The notes: generated by a model from the sequence alone, not told the origin. A stretch of DNA of 64,000 bases from Epilithonimonas zeae (GCF_023278365.1 NZ_CP075338.1:2976001-3040000), one strand, 5' to 3'. Counted from the stretch's first letter, positions 16,558 to 25,372 are shown. Translations and numbers: made by a program.

Positions 16558-17988
16558 ATGAAAACATATACAACAATCAAAACATTGGTCTTTTCTGCAA
16601 TGGTTGCAATGACCTTTACTTCGTGTGTGAAAGATGATGACTGGAATGCACCAGAAATTCTTTGTAATAACAGATTTGATGCACCAACAATAACAATGGC
16701 AGATTTTGTTAAATTGGCACCAGCTCCTGCTAACTCTACAACTTATTCAGCGACTACTTATAAGGTTCCTGCTGATGGCGCTCCAGTAATATTTGACGGA
16801 TACATAGTTTCTTCTGATGAAAATGGTAATTTTTATAAGACTATTTCTTTTCAGGACAAACCAGAAAATCCAACTGTAGGATTACAGATGGAGGTGGATA
16901 AAGCATCTAATTATGCTGATTTTCCTGTCGGAGCACATGTTCGTATCAAAGCTAATGGATTAGTTTTAGGATTGGATAGAGGTACAATAAAAATTGGATC
17001 TGTAGATCCAACTTATGCAATTGGAAGAATTCCGAGTATTCTTTTAACAAGATATTTAGCAGGTGTTTGTGATGGAAATAGAATGGATATTGCAACTTTA
17101 GTTCCTACAAAACTTCCTAATCTTGACGCTGCGAAAAATGAGAAATATATTAATACATTAGTTCAGGTTTCAGATGTACAGTTTTCTGAGGATCTCATTA
17201 CGCCTGTTCATAAAACTTTCTTAGAATATGTTGCGGGTGTTGGACAAGATACTGATAGAGCTATTTATGGAAAGAACGGAAATAATACGATTATTCGAAA
17301 TTCGGGTTACTCTACATTTGGAGCTAATTTACTACCAGAAAAAAGTGGAGATTTAACATTCGTTGTTAGTAGATATAATGGTGCATTTCAGATGTTAATT
17401 AGAAGTCTATCTGATATCAATTTTACTAATAATAGATTTTTACCAGGTGCACCAGATAATCCTTCAGCTTCTGCCGTAAACCTTTTTGCAGGGGCAGATT
17501 TTGAAAATTGGGCTACTTTCCTATCAAGTGTTAATAACTTCGGACTTAAAACTTATGCAACTCAAGGTGTAGGTTTAGGCTATAATGGTACAAATTCCTT
17601 ACAAATTAAAGGAACTCCGACAGCTAATGACTATGTATTTACTTCTGTTGCAACGACAGGCTTACCGACTAAACCGAAAAGGATTACAATGTACATCAAG
17701 GGAACTGCTACAGGTAAATCTCTTTCATTCAATGTGTACAAGACATCAGGAAGTCCAGCATACTATACATACAATCTAGGAACATTCGCAACTGGAGCTA
17801 TCCTATCTCCTTCAGATGCTAATGCATACACGGGATCTATCAATACTAATGGACAATGGCGATTAATCGAAATTAATGTTTCTACTCTAACAGATATGAA
17901 TTTAGCTGCAGGGAAAGATATTTTTGCTATTAAGACAGGAACCAATGGTGTTTATGATCTTCAAATAGATAATATAACAATCGAGTAA
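16558..17988 (+). CDS. DUF5689-like lipoprotein partner of TonB receptor
   Basis: A 476-residue predicted lipoprotein (MKTYTTIKTLVFSAMVAMTFTSC, Cys 23). The first half (about 45-300) has an OB-like region with GYIVSSDENGNFYKTISFQD, GLQMEVDKASNY and VGAHVRIKANGLVLGLDRG, which resembles the DUF5689 domain found next to TonB receptors in Bacteroidota. The last 170 residues look like a beta-sandwich binding module (ADFENWATFLSS to DLQIDNITIE). ATG 16558, 10 bp after the receptor stop, gives a clean lipoprotein signal. A longer frame starting within the receptor gene was rejected. Likely surface-exposed and working with the receptor. Confidence 0.8.
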   Translation: MKTYTTIKTLVFSAMVAMTFTSCVKDDDWNAPEILCNNRFDAPTITMADFVKLAPAPANSTTYSATTYKVPADGAPVIFDGYIVSSDENGNFYKTISFQDKPENPTVGLQMEVDKASNYADFPVGAHVRIKANGLVLGLDRGTIKIGSVDPTYAIGRIPSILLTRYLAGVCDGNRMDIATLVPTKLPNLDAAKNEKYINTLVQVSDVQFSEDLITPVHKTFLEYVAGVGQDTDRAIYGKNGNNTIIRNSGYSTFGANLLPEKSGDLTFVVSRYNGAFQMLIRSLSDINFTNNRFLPGAPDNPSASAVNLFAGADFENWATFLSSVNNFGLKTYATQGVGLGYNGTNSLQIKGTPTANDYVFTSVATTGLPTKPKRITMYIKGTATGKSLSFNVYKTSGSPAYYTYNLGTFATGAILSPSDANAYTGSINTNGQWRLIEINVSTLTDMNLAAGKDIFAIKTGTNGVYDLQIDNITIE

Positions 17989-18017
17989 TTTCGATTCGTT
18001 TGAATATAAACAAAAAA

Positions 18018-18041
18018 AAGACTGCAAGCAATTGCGGTCTT
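18018..18041. terminator. Bidirectional terminator
   Basis: A 10-bp stem (AAGACTGCAA with TTGCGGTCTT, one G-U pair) closes a GCAA loop. T-runs follow on both strands, so it can end the DUF5689-like gene and the convergent DUF4126-type gene. Confidence 0.8.
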
Positions 18042-18049
18042 TTTTTTAT

Positions 18050-18643
18050 TCAAAATATTCCAGAATTCTGTGTCTTCATCTTCCTCCAAAGCTTACGTCC
18101 AAAAAATAAGACAGCAATAATTAATACAATTGCAAGGATAAAAGCAATAACAGGAAGAAAGATAGAAAGAACCGACATCAATCCAGCTCCGGCAGTTTCT
18201 GTGGTTGCAACAATATTATTTCCTATTCCTGCAGTTGTGGCGGTAGAAGCGGCTCGTGTTCCGGCAAATCCAGAAGCAATCGTTGCAGCTGTTCCGCCTC
18301 CGGCAATCAAAGCTAAAGCCCACTGAGGAAATGTTTCCAACTCCATAAACTGGCTGGCAAAAAGAACTGATCCCGCAATAGTTGCTAAAGGAATAGAAAG
18401 CGTATCCAGAAAATTATCAACAACAGGAATATAATAAGCCAGAATCTCAATAACTGTTGCAACGCCAGTTGTGATAAGGGTTGGTAATCCAGAAAGCCAT
18501 TCGAAATTGTCACTCATAGGAATCCATCCAAGATAAGATGAAAGACTAACCGCAAAGAGAGGTAGAAAGACTCTAAAACCAGAAGCCGCAGCTAATCCAA
18601 TTCCGATGAAAGCACTCAGAAGGTAAGGTAGAATATGTTCCAT
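18050..18643 (-). CDS. DUF4126-type membrane protein
   Basis: A 197-residue protein with about four to five membrane segments. It carries IGLAAASGFRVFLPLF near the N-terminus and an alanine- and glycine-rich GGGTAATIASGFAGTRAAST stretch in the middle, both typical of DUF4126 proteins. It ends with a long hydrophobic helix and a basic tail (RKLWRKMKTQ). Function unknown. It lies 44 bp downstream of rnpA on the same strand. Confidence 0.8.
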   Translation of the reverse strand: MEHILPYLLSAFIGIGLAAASGFRVFLPLFAVSLSSYLGWIPMSDNFEWLSGLPTLITTGVATVIEILAYYIPVVDNFLDTLSIPLATIAGSVLFASQFMELETFPQWALALIAGGGTAATIASGFAGTRAASTATTAGIGNNIVATTETAGAGLMSVLSIFLPVIAFILAIVLIIAVLFFGRKLWRKMKTQNSGIF

Positions 18644-18687
18644 TTGTAATTTCTTTGAGAATAAAATTACAAATTAAATAGAGATGT

Positions 18688-19059
18688 TTATCCAGTTCTT
18701 TTCTTGCAAAGATCCAGAAACTGTTTTTCAACAACAGAAAAACTTCCGGGTAATTCCTTAGAAGCCCAAAAAAGCATCGCAATAGATCGGTCTCCAAAAG
18801 CATTGATGTAAACAGATTTGTTGAGGCGGTAAGATTCTCTTAACAAGCGTTTTATGCGGTTTCTGTCCACGGCTCTTTTGAAAAATTTCTTTGAAACAGA
18901 AACACCTATTTTATGATTGTCTATCGAAAGTTTATCAGAAGATTTCAGATGGATAATCCTGACATTATCTACAGAAAGCCACTTCCCTTTAGCAAAAAGC
19001 AAATCTATCTCATACTTTTTCTTCAGTTTTTCGTGAGAAGGGTAACTGTTTGTGTCCAA
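18688..19059 (-). CDS. rnpA: Ribonuclease P protein component
   Basis: A 123-residue basic protein that binds the RNase P RNA and assists 5' maturation of tRNA. The RNR motif is visible in KRAVDRNRIKRLLRESYRL. The start seems to be TTG at 19059, because the frame upstream holds only ATT before the stop codon of tcdA, and no ATG lies in the first 90 residues. It starts 3 bp after tcdA ends, so the two are probably cotranscribed, with expression tied by translational coupling. The usual rpmH neighbour is absent. Confidence 0.92.
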   Translation of the reverse strand: MDTNSYPSHEKLKKKYEIDLLFAKGKWLSVDNVRIIHLKSSDKLSIDNHKIGVSVSKKFFKRAVDRNRIKRLLRESYRLNKSVYINAFGDRSIAMLFWASKELPGSFSVVEKQFLDLCKKRTG

Positions 19060-19062
19060 AAT

Positions 19063-19788
19063 TTATTGTCTTCCGGTTAAATGATTGATAACTTCAGCAG
19101 CGGCGTATAATCCGAAAAGTGCAGGAATGAAACTGATTGTTCCGTAGAAAGATCTCTTGAAATTACTTCCGTCAGTCATCTTCAGGCTGCTTTCATCCTG
19201 AACTTCTGTTGAAAAAACGCATCGGAAACCTTTGTTGATTTTCTCTTTTTTCAAACGTTTTCTTACCTGTCGCGCCAATAGACAATCTCTTGTTTTATGC
19301 AGGTCACGAACCATTACTTTGCTTGGATCGGTCTTTCCGCCTGCTCCCATAGATGAAACTAATTTGACTTTGTTTCTGCGACAAGTTATCATTAATGCCA
19401 ATTTCGGGGTCAAAGAATCAATGCAGTCCAAAACGTAATCGAATTTTTCTGATTTGATTAATTCTTCCATTCTTTCCGGCTCCAAAAACTCATTAATTTT
19501 TGTAAGCTCAAGATTTGGGTTGATGTCCATTAATCGGTCTCCAACCAACTCTACTTTATGTTGACCAACAGTTGAATGAAGTGCTGGAAGTTGTCTGTTA
19601 ATATTGGTTATGTCAACAACATCGCCATCAGCAATAATCATTTTTCCGATTCCTGCTCTCGCCAAAAATTCTGCTGCAAAGGAACCTACACCGCCTAAAC
19701 CAACCACTAAAACTTTAGCGTTTTGCAGTTTTTCAATGCCTTTATCTTTTATCAGTAATTCGGTGCGTTCTAACCAAAATTTATCCAT
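19063..19788 (-). CDS. tcdA: tRNA threonylcarbamoyladenosine dehydratase
   Basis: A 241-residue ThiF/E1-like enzyme that uses ATP to cyclise t6A37 of tRNA into ct6A. The nucleotide-binding GLGGVGSFAAEFLARAG is near residues 30-46, followed by the acidic IADGDVVDITNINRQ, DCIDSLTPK, and the late Cys in FRCVFSTE. The short TcdA form and absence of sulfur-carrier genes argue against MoeB or ThiF. ATG 19788 (MDKFWLERTELL) was chosen and overlaps the end of the TatD gene by 8 bp; an ATG at 19806 is possible. tatD-tcdA-rnpA looks like an operon. Confidence 0.88.
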   Translation of the reverse strand: MDKFWLERTELLIKDKGIEKLQNAKVLVVGLGGVGSFAAEFLARAGIGKMIIADGDVVDITNINRQLPALHSTVGQHKVELVGDRLMDINPNLELTKINEFLEPERMEELIKSEKFDYVLDCIDSLTPKLALMITCRRNKVKLVSSMGAGGKTDPSKVMVRDLHKTRDCLLARQVRKRLKKEKINKGFRCVFSTEVQDESSLKMTDGSNFKRSFYGTISFIPALFGLYAAAEVINHLTGRQ

Positions 19789-20404
19789 AATTAACAACAT
19801 TTTCAAGATTTTCCCACATTTGGGTTTTCAGGTTTTCCAAAGGAATGGATTTGATTTCTGATACTTTTTCATACAATTCTGCAATGTCAAAATCTGCATC
19901 ATCGGTCTCCAAAAACATCTTTTGAATGGGAAAATCTTTAATCAATTTTTGCAAAGATAAGTTATCTAATCCTGCTTTTCCAAAACTGAGATAAAACCCT
20001 GCCTCCAAAAGTTCTTTTCCAATATTTTCTTTCTTATTGAAACCGTGAATTACCAACGGAACTTTAGCTTTTTTATAATGTAAAATCTGCGAAAATCTAC
20101 GGACACAATGGATGATAATTGGTTTTTTGATCTCTTCTGCCCAAGAGATATGATTTTGAAAAATTTCGTTTTGAAGATTTTCATCGATGTTAATTAATCC
20201 GTCCAACCCACATTCGCCGATGGCAAGACAGTTTTTTGATAAGGAAATATTTTTTATTTTTTCGAAATCGGATGTCCAGTTTTCTGAAATATCTTTTGGA
20301 TGCAAACCAACCGAGAAATTACCTAGTGGAATGGCTTCGTTAAGATTTAGATTATAAATCCCGGTTTTATTTTGTTTGTGGTGGTGAAAATCCAAAAAAT
20401 CCAT
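19781..20404 (-). CDS. TatD-family metal-dependent hydrolase
   Basis: A 207-residue amidohydrolase-like protein. The metal motif HxH appears in FLDFHHHKQ, IGECGLDG carries the bridging Glu, IIIHCVRRF the next His, VIHGFNKK another, and LETDDADF the late Asp. This is the reduced TatD type, shorter than the 260 residues of E. coli TatD. TatD proteins are 3'-5' nucleases that also act in DNA repair, but the substrate here is unknown. ATG 20404 was chosen; the frame upstream runs through a dispersed repeat (20441-20557). The stop overlaps the start of tcdA. Confidence 0.82.
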   Translation of the reverse strand: MDFLDFHHHKQNKTGIYNLNLNEAIPLGNFSVGLHPKDISENWTSDFEKIKNISLSKNCLAIGECGLDGLINIDENLQNEIFQNHISWAEEIKKPIIIHCVRRFSQILHYKKAKVPLVIHGFNKKENIGKELLEAGFYLSFGKAGLDNLSLQKLIKDFPIQKMFLETDDADFDIAELYEKVSEIKSIPLENLKTQMWENLENVVNYG

Positions 20405-20440
20405 AATCAAAGATATGAAATTAAAGATTTTTTTGAACGA

Positions 20441-20557
20441 TGAATTGCACGCAGCCCGGCCTGAATGGAGCTCGTTTTGCAAATTTGGACTGGGAAAAGT
20501 GCTGGCAATTTGCAAAACAGCGGGAATGGAGGACGGATAAAGCTGCCCAAATTATTA
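20441..20557. repeat. Dispersed repeat family A, copy 2
   Basis: The outer arms match the copy at 12074-12177: TGAATTGCACGCAGC, GAATGGAGCTC, then AGCGGGAATGGAGGACGGAT, AAAGCTGCCCAAAT. The core differs and is a perfect 12-bp inverted repeat, GTTTTGCAAATT (20474-20485) with AATTTGCAAAAC (20507-20518), around a 21-base loop. It lies between the TatD gene and the TetR gene. The rest of the gap is AT-rich. Confidence 0.78.
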
Positions 20558-20656
20558 TGCGAATCATAAAAAGTTAAAATTTGTTAAATTCTGTAATCGA
20601 TAACTATTGTTTTTGATGAAAATTAGTTTAATTTTACATTAAATCTTTCATAAAGA

Positions 20657-21286
20657 ATGAGGAAAAAATTTACTGATAAACAAACAAAAATTCTGGATGT
20701 TGCTGAGGAACTGATTGCTAAAAAAGGTTTTGACGGGACGTCTGTACGGGATATTTGTACCAAAGCGGGAATCAATGTTGCAATGATTTCTTACTATTTT
20801 GGTTCCAAAGAAAAGATGATGTCTTATCTTTATCAGTACCGTGTGCAAAGGACAAAGGAGAGTTTTTCTGAGTTTGCGCAAACTATAAAAGAAGGAAAAC
20901 CGGAGATGCAGATGAAGGAAATCGTGAATTATGTGATTTCTTTGTTGTTCAAGTACAGCTATTTTCACGGTTTTGTGACTCAGGAGATGCGTTCTCTGGA
21001 CAATGTGAAGGATGATCTTCTGGAGTTTTACCAGACTTGTGTGGGCAGATTGGATGAGATTATCAAAAGAGGAATAGTTTCCGGTGTTTTTCACAATGCA
21101 CCAAAATCTGAGGATATCCTGACGATGATTATTGGTTCAACTTTGTTTGTAATCAGAAATAAAAACTTTTACGAAATCTATGTTCCTGCAAACAACGATG
21201 CGCAATATATGAAAGAAGCTGAACAAAAACTGAAAAACAGTACATTGTTAAGCGTTTTTGCTTTGTTGGATTACGATGCAGATTAG
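20657..21286 (+). CDS. TetR/AcrR family transcriptional regulator
   Basis: A 209-residue regulator. The N-terminal helix-turn-helix (about 5-55) reads DVAEELIAKKGFDGTSVRDICTKAG-like and INVAMISYYFGSKEKMM, typical of TetR. The rest is an all-helical ligand-binding domain of unknown ligand. The end overlaps the convergent hydrolase gene by 4 bp. No efflux gene is adjacent, so the target is not evident; it may regulate itself. Confidence 0.9.
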   Translation: MRKKFTDKQTKILDVAEELIAKKGFDGTSVRDICTKAGINVAMISYYFGSKEKMMSYLYQYRVQRTKESFSEFAQTIKEGKPEMQMKEIVNYVISLLFKYSYFHGFVTQEMRSLDNVKDDLLEFYQTCVGRLDEIIKRGIVSGVFHNAPKSEDILTMIIGSTLFVIRNKNFYEIYVPANNDAQYMKEAEQKLKNSTLLSVFALLDYDAD

Positions 21287-22425
21287 TTTTTAGTTGCAAA
21301 TTTTAAAGCTTCGTTGACGTAAAATTCTACTTCTTTTGGTCTGTTTTTAGAATCTTTTTCTGGAGCTTGTTCGTTGCCTAATCTTACGATAATCATATCA
21401 TATTCCGGAATCATAATGACATATTGACCGAGGATTCCGTGCATATAGTAATGATGAATTTGAGAATCATTATTAATCCAGATTCCCATTCCGTAAACAC
21501 CATTGGAATTTTCTGCAGGTGTTGTCATTTTATCAACAAAATTTTCATTGATCCAAGGGATGTCTTCGAATTTTCCCTTGTTTAAAAGTAAAGATCCAAT
21601 TTTAGCAAAATCTCTGGCGGTAGAATGGACGCAGCAAAACGATTTTTCTATACCAAGACCATCAACCGACCATTCTGCATTGTGTTCCATCCCGAGAGGT
21701 TTCCAAAGTTTGGCTGAAGCATACATTGATAATGGCATCTGAACGGCTCTGCCTACTGCAAAACCTAATAATTGTGGTGCAGCAGATTGATATTCAAACT
21801 TTTCACCCGGGTTATGTTTAAACTTACTTTTGAAAACAATATCCGAAATGGAAAAGCCATAATAAGTTGCTGCATTTTTGGAAAAAGGATTCTTATAATC
21901 ATTCTCCCAATCGAGTCCGGCCTGCATTGAGGCGAGATTTTCTAAAGTTAAATTTTTTCCAAACTTATCATTTGAAAATTCTTTATAAAAATCTGAAAAA
22001 GGCTGATTAATTCTTTCTATCCTACCATCATCTATAGCTTTTCCCATTAATAAAACAGTAATTGCATTGGCCATAGAAAAAGAATTGCTGAGTGTATTTT
22101 TGTTATAGCCATCCCAATAATGTTCTTGCAAAAGTTTGCCGTGTTGGATTGCCAAAAATGAAACAGATTTTGTGTCCATTAAATGTCTTTCCAAAGCTGG
22201 AGACAAAGGTTGTTTATTATAACTGATATCAATAGGCCAAGGTTTTGGATTTCCTCTGGAAATGGTTTTTGAAGGGAAATCTTTTCCATCATCAATGGTT
22301 GGCCCGTTTTTACCTCGCAGATATGTTAATTGTATCCCCCGGAACAGATAATTGTATCCTGTGATGTAGATGAGGACAATAACAGAAGCAATGATTACCA
22401 GAACAACATTGATAATTTTTTTCAT
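21283..22425 (-). CDS. Beta-lactamase-fold (class C/ serine hydrolase type) membrane-anchored protein with altered SxxK
   Basis: A 380-residue protein with an N-terminal membrane anchor (residues 3-28) and a beta-lactamase/transpeptidase-like domain. The expected SxxK nucleophile motif reads SFSMANAIT, with Asn where the general-base Lys normally sits. The second motif is YQSA and the third is HGILGQ. Family members are usually peptidases or esterases. If the Ser-Met-Ala-Asn reading is right, normal activity is doubtful. The genomic codon for the Asn is AAT, which differs from a Lys codon in one base. It converges with the TetR gene and is divergent from the M48 protease. Confidence 0.8.
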   Translation of the reverse strand: MKKIINVVLVIIASVIVLIYITGYNYLFRGIQLTYLRGKNGPTIDDGKDFPSKTISRGNPKPWPIDISYNKQPLSPALERHLMDTKSVSFLAIQHGKLLQEHYWDGYNKNTLSNSFSMANAITVLLMGKAIDDGRIERINQPFSDFYKEFSNDKFGKNLTLENLASMQAGLDWENDYKNPFSKNAATYYGFSISDIVFKSKFKHNPGEKFEYQSAAPQLLGFAVGRAVQMPLSMYASAKLWKPLGMEHNAEWSVDGLGIEKSFCCVHSTARDFAKIGSLLLNKGKFEDIPWINENFVDKMTTPAENSNGVYGMGIWINNDSQIHHYYMHGILGQYVIMIPEYDMIIVRLGNEQAPEKDSKNRPKEVEFYVNEALKFATKN

Positions 22426-22440
22426 AGGAAGCTTTTGCTA

Positions 22441-22448
22441 CAAAAATA
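22441..22448 (-). promoter_or_regulatory. -7 box of the beta-lactamase-fold gene
   Basis: Minus-strand TATTTTTG, 15 bp upstream of the ATG; fits TAnnTTTG. Confidence 0.45.
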
Positions 22449-22480
22449 TAGAATATGTAATCATCGTCATCTGAAAACAT

Positions 22481-22488
22481 TATTTTTG
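22481..22488 (+). promoter_or_regulatory. -7 box of the M48 protease gene
   Basis: TATTTTTG, 15 bp upstream of the ATG; fits TAnnTTTG. Together with the box at 22441-22448 it forms a compact divergent promoter pair. Confidence 0.45.
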
Positions 22489-22503
22489 TTAAAAATATTA
22501 TTG

Positions 22504-23805
22504 ATGAATAGATTTTTATTGGTTTTGATTTTGAGTGTATTTTCGTTTTCTAATGCTCAAAACAACTACAAACCGATTGATACGGCAGATTATCTACTGC
22601 GGAAAAATTTTTTGACAACTTATATCAAAGATTCTGAAACTTATAATAAGAAGCAAAGGGAAAAATACGAAGGAAAAACAGGAAGAGAGATTTCTGCAGC
22701 TTTATCAAGATTTCAAAAGGATTTTCAGGATGAAGTGAAGAATAAGAATTTTGTGTTCAATACGGCGTTCAATCAATATGTAAATCAGCTGGTTGAACAG
22801 ATTCTTAAAAGCAATTCTCTGGATTTTCCAAACCTGAAAGTTCTGGTAGAAAAAGATAACAGCCCAAACGCCTATTGTATGGGAGACGGAACTTTGGTTG
22901 TGAATATGGGTCTTTTCAATTGGGTGGATAATGAGGGGCAATTGGCATCTGTGATTTGTCACGAGTTGGGGCATCTTTTTTTGGACCATTCCATCAAGAT
23001 TCAGTTAGAGAATATTCAGTTGGGAAAAGATGGAAAAGCTGAAGCTAAAACTTTGACATTAGTTCAAAATAACAAAGGTGAGAAAGCGCATCAGTTTTAC
23101 AAAAGACAATTGTACAAATTCAGTGCACAGAAAAGAAAGCAGGAAAATGAGGCAGATTCTCTTGGTTATATCTATTATCAGAAATCGAATTTTTCCAGAC
23201 CAGATTTCAGAAAGGCATTGTTGAATTTGAAAAAATATGATACGATTTCTCCAAAAATGGTCAAGGTTGAAACCTATAAACAGTTTTTTGACCTTCCGAA
23301 TCATCCTTTCAAGGAACAATGGATGAAAAAGGAAGATTTTTCCGGCTACGATTATTCTCATTACAAAGAGAAGATAGATAAAGATTCTGTGGCTTCGCAT
23401 CCTGAGATAGAAGCGAGGATACAATATCTTGACAAACATTTTCCTTTGCAGGATTTGGTTTCAAAAGAAGAACCTAAACCGGATTTTCTTGACCTGCAGA
23501 AAATAGCGAAAATGGAAGTCCTTCCTAATTTTTATCAATCAGAAGATTATGGCGTCGGGATTTATTCTGCTTTGCAATTTCTTCAAAAAGAAGATTCGGA
23601 TAAAGATTACTACAAATATTGGTTGGGAAAGAATTTTGAAAAAATATATGAAGCTCGGAAGAATTATAAACTCAATCGTTATCTGGACAGAGTTGATCCA
23701 AAAAATCAGAGCGAAAGTTACCAGCAGTTTCTCAATTTTATGTGGAACCTAAGTCTGGATGATATCAAATACATTACCGAATTTTATAATAAAAAAAGTC
23801 TCTGA
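22504..23805 (+). CDS. Secreted M48-family metalloprotease
   Basis: A 433-residue protein with a signal peptide (MNRFLLVLILSVFSFSNAQ). The zinc site is HELGH at 153-157 (SVICHELGHLFLDHS), and the third ligand is probably the Glu in KQENEADSLG, the M48 pattern. ANACMGDG-like sequence (NAYCMGDGTLVVNMGL) precedes the site, as in periplasmic Loi P/BepA-type peptidases. The remaining C-terminal part has no recognised fold and is rich in Lys and Asp. ATG 22504 was chosen because it starts the signal peptide; the longer frame has no plausible N-terminus. The stop codon lies inside the terminator stem. Confidence 0.87.
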   Translation: MNRFLLVLILSVFSFSNAQNNYKPIDTADYLLRKNFLTTYIKDSETYNKKQREKYEGKTGREISAALSRFQKDFQDEVKNKNFVFNTAFNQYVNQLVEQILKSNSLDFPNLKVLVEKDNSPNAYCMGDGTLVVNMGLFNWVDNEGQLASVICHELGHLFLDHSIKIQLENIQLGKDGKAEAKTLTLVQNNKGEKAHQFYKRQLYKFSAQKRKQENEADSLGYIYYQKSNFSRPDFRKALLNLKKYDTISPKMVKVETYKQFFDLPNHPFKEQWMKKEDFSGYDYSHYKEKIDKDSVASHPEIEARIQYLDKHFPLQDLVSKEEPKPDFLDLQKIAKMEVLPNFYQSEDYGVGIYSALQFLQKEDSDKDYYKYWLGKNFEKIYEARKNYKLNRYLDRVDPKNQSESYQQFLNFMWNLSLDDIKYITEFYNKKSL

Positions 23806-23820
23806 AAACTCAGAGACTTT
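23795..23820. terminator. Bidirectional terminator
   Basis: A perfect 11-bp stem (AAAGTCTCTGA with TCAGAGACTTT) and AAAC loop. It includes the protease stop codon. The T-run is best on the minus strand (seven T), for the convergent secreted-protein gene. Confidence 0.8.
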
Positions 23821-23824
23821 TGTC

Positions 23825-25354
23825 TTAATAATTGAGACGTTCCAAACGGATCTTATTGTATTTTTCCTTTTGATTATATTCTCTCAACAAGATATAGCCT
23901 TCTTTCCCAACATACGGATAAACCATATAGTCGTCTTTTGCAGAGATTGGAACAACTTCCTGTTTGAAGTTTCCGTCTATTAATGTATTGATGTACAGAT
24001 TCCAGTTTTTCTCCTTTGTTTCGATATCTTTTACATAATCCCGGTAGAAGAAAACCACATCTTTTCCATCATTCAGATATTGAGAAAACAGATAATCTGA
24101 GTTAGACCATTTTGATTTTTCCTTTTCAAAAATCTTTACACCTTTTGTTTTAAAATCTTTATCCGTAAAAATGTAAACCAAATCTGTTGTTTTTGGTGCG
24201 CTATATTGTCCTTCTGGTTTATACTTTTCCAAGATTAGACCAACGCTTCCGTCTTTCAGAAAATAGGCATCACGAGGATGTAAATAATAACCAGATTCTA
24301 CCAGTCCACTTTCTTTGATCTTAGGAATATAACTTACAAGATCAAGGTGGTCAAGGTCTTTTACATTGGTCTCAAATGTATTTTTATCCACCAAAAGTCT
24401 GGTGTAGCCGATTTTTCGGAGGTCATTGGTAATATGGTTGCCGAGCATTACAATCTTATCATCGAAAATTTTGTCGTTATCAATATTCCCGAAAGTGTAG
24501 GAGTACAAACTCGTGATGTAATCCAGAGTTTCATTGTTCAAGACTTCTATTTTTTCAAAACTTTTTTGTTCTCCGGTTTTGATGTCAAGTACCAAAAGAG
24601 AATATTGCTTGTTTTTGTCTATCGTTTTTTTGACCAGGAAGAAGAGATGCTTTTCATCCTTATCGATTAAAGAAATCTCCTCATTTATTTTTTTGTCACC
24701 AGAAGTATTGTACTTGTATCGCCATAATTCCTTTTTATTTTCATCAAATTTGATGAGACTGTTGTGATTCACATACTTTCCGTAGTCATTATATTCTACA
24801 GCAATATATCCACCTTCCTTGATTTCTACGACATAAGAGATGTAATTGTAACCTTTTTCCTTTTTCTCTTCTCGGTTTTCTTTTCTGGCGCTTTTCCAAG
24901 ATTTCTGTTCTGTGATTTCTTTAAAATTGCCGTTGTCGTAATCGTAATAAATTTTTTTCTTGATTGAGTTATCTTTCAAATTGATAACCATAGAAGAAGG
25001 TGTGAAAACCGTTTTGTTGGTCACGAACTCTCGGTCTATTCTCGAAGGGCGAAGGATAATTTCGCCTCGGAAATCCATATAGCCATAATAATCACCAGCT
25101 GTGATATCACCTTCGAACTCTTTGTTGGCGATTGGATTCAGGTTTTTATCCAGGATTACATATTCGAATTTTTTGGTTTTATCTCTGCTTTTTCCATAAG
25201 AATAGATGGAAACATAACCGAACAGGCTGTCCTTTTGATCAAAGATCGCATTGAATCCCAAATGTTCTCCTTTTGCCAATGCATAAAGGTCTTGGGTCTG
25301 TGAGTAGAAGAATGATGATAAGAATATTACCACCAGAACAGAGAGTTTTTTCAT
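23825..25354 (-). CDS. Secreted protein of unknown function
   Basis: A 509-residue protein with a signal peptide (MKKLSVLVVIFLSSFFYSQ). The mature part is made of many short beta-rich stretches such as YVILDKNLNPIANKEFEGDI, LLVLDIKTGEQKSFEKI and PKTTDLVYIFTDKDFKTKGV, suggesting a beta-propeller. It is Lys- and Asp-rich, with no T9SS sorting domain at the end (the last residues are YNKIRLERLNY). I do not recognise a family. ATG 25354 was chosen because it opens the signal peptide; a -7 box lies 18 bp upstream. It converges with the M48 protease gene. Confidence 0.75.
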   Translation of the reverse strand: MKKLSVLVVIFLSSFFYSQTQDLYALAKGEHLGFNAIFDQKDSLFGYVSIYSYGKSRDKTKKFEYVILDKNLNPIANKEFEGDITAGDYYGYMDFRGEIILRPSRIDREFVTNKTVFTPSSMVINLKDNSIKKKIYYDYDNGNFKEITEQKSWKSARKENREEKKEKGYNYISYVVEIKEGGYIAVEYNDYGKYVNHNSLIKFDENKKELWRYKYNTSGDKKINEEISLIDKDEKHLFFLVKKTIDKNKQYSLLVLDIKTGEQKSFEKIEVLNNETLDYITSLYSYTFGNIDNDKIFDDKIVMLGNHITNDLRKIGYTRLLVDKNTFETNVKDLDHLDLVSYIPKIKESGLVESGYYLHPRDAYFLKDGSVGLILEKYKPEGQYSAPKTTDLVYIFTDKDFKTKGVKIFEKEKSKWSNSDYLFSQYLNDGKDVVFFYRDYVKDIETKEKNWNLYINTLIDGNFKQEVVPISAKDDYMVYPYVGKEGYILLREYNQKEKYNKIRLERLNY

Positions 25355-25372
25355 AGAATTGTTTTCTAAACA

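Noticed and set aside
20405-20515. 37-codon N-terminal extension of the TatD gene
   Set aside because: It also reads through repeat family A, giving the same NELHS.RAA.NS peptide as at 12.1 kb, which is repeat sequence, not protein.
12074-20557. Family A repeats as integron attC sites
   Set aside because: No integron integrase is seen, copies are 8 kb apart with unrelated genes between them, and the ends lack the GTTRRRY core.
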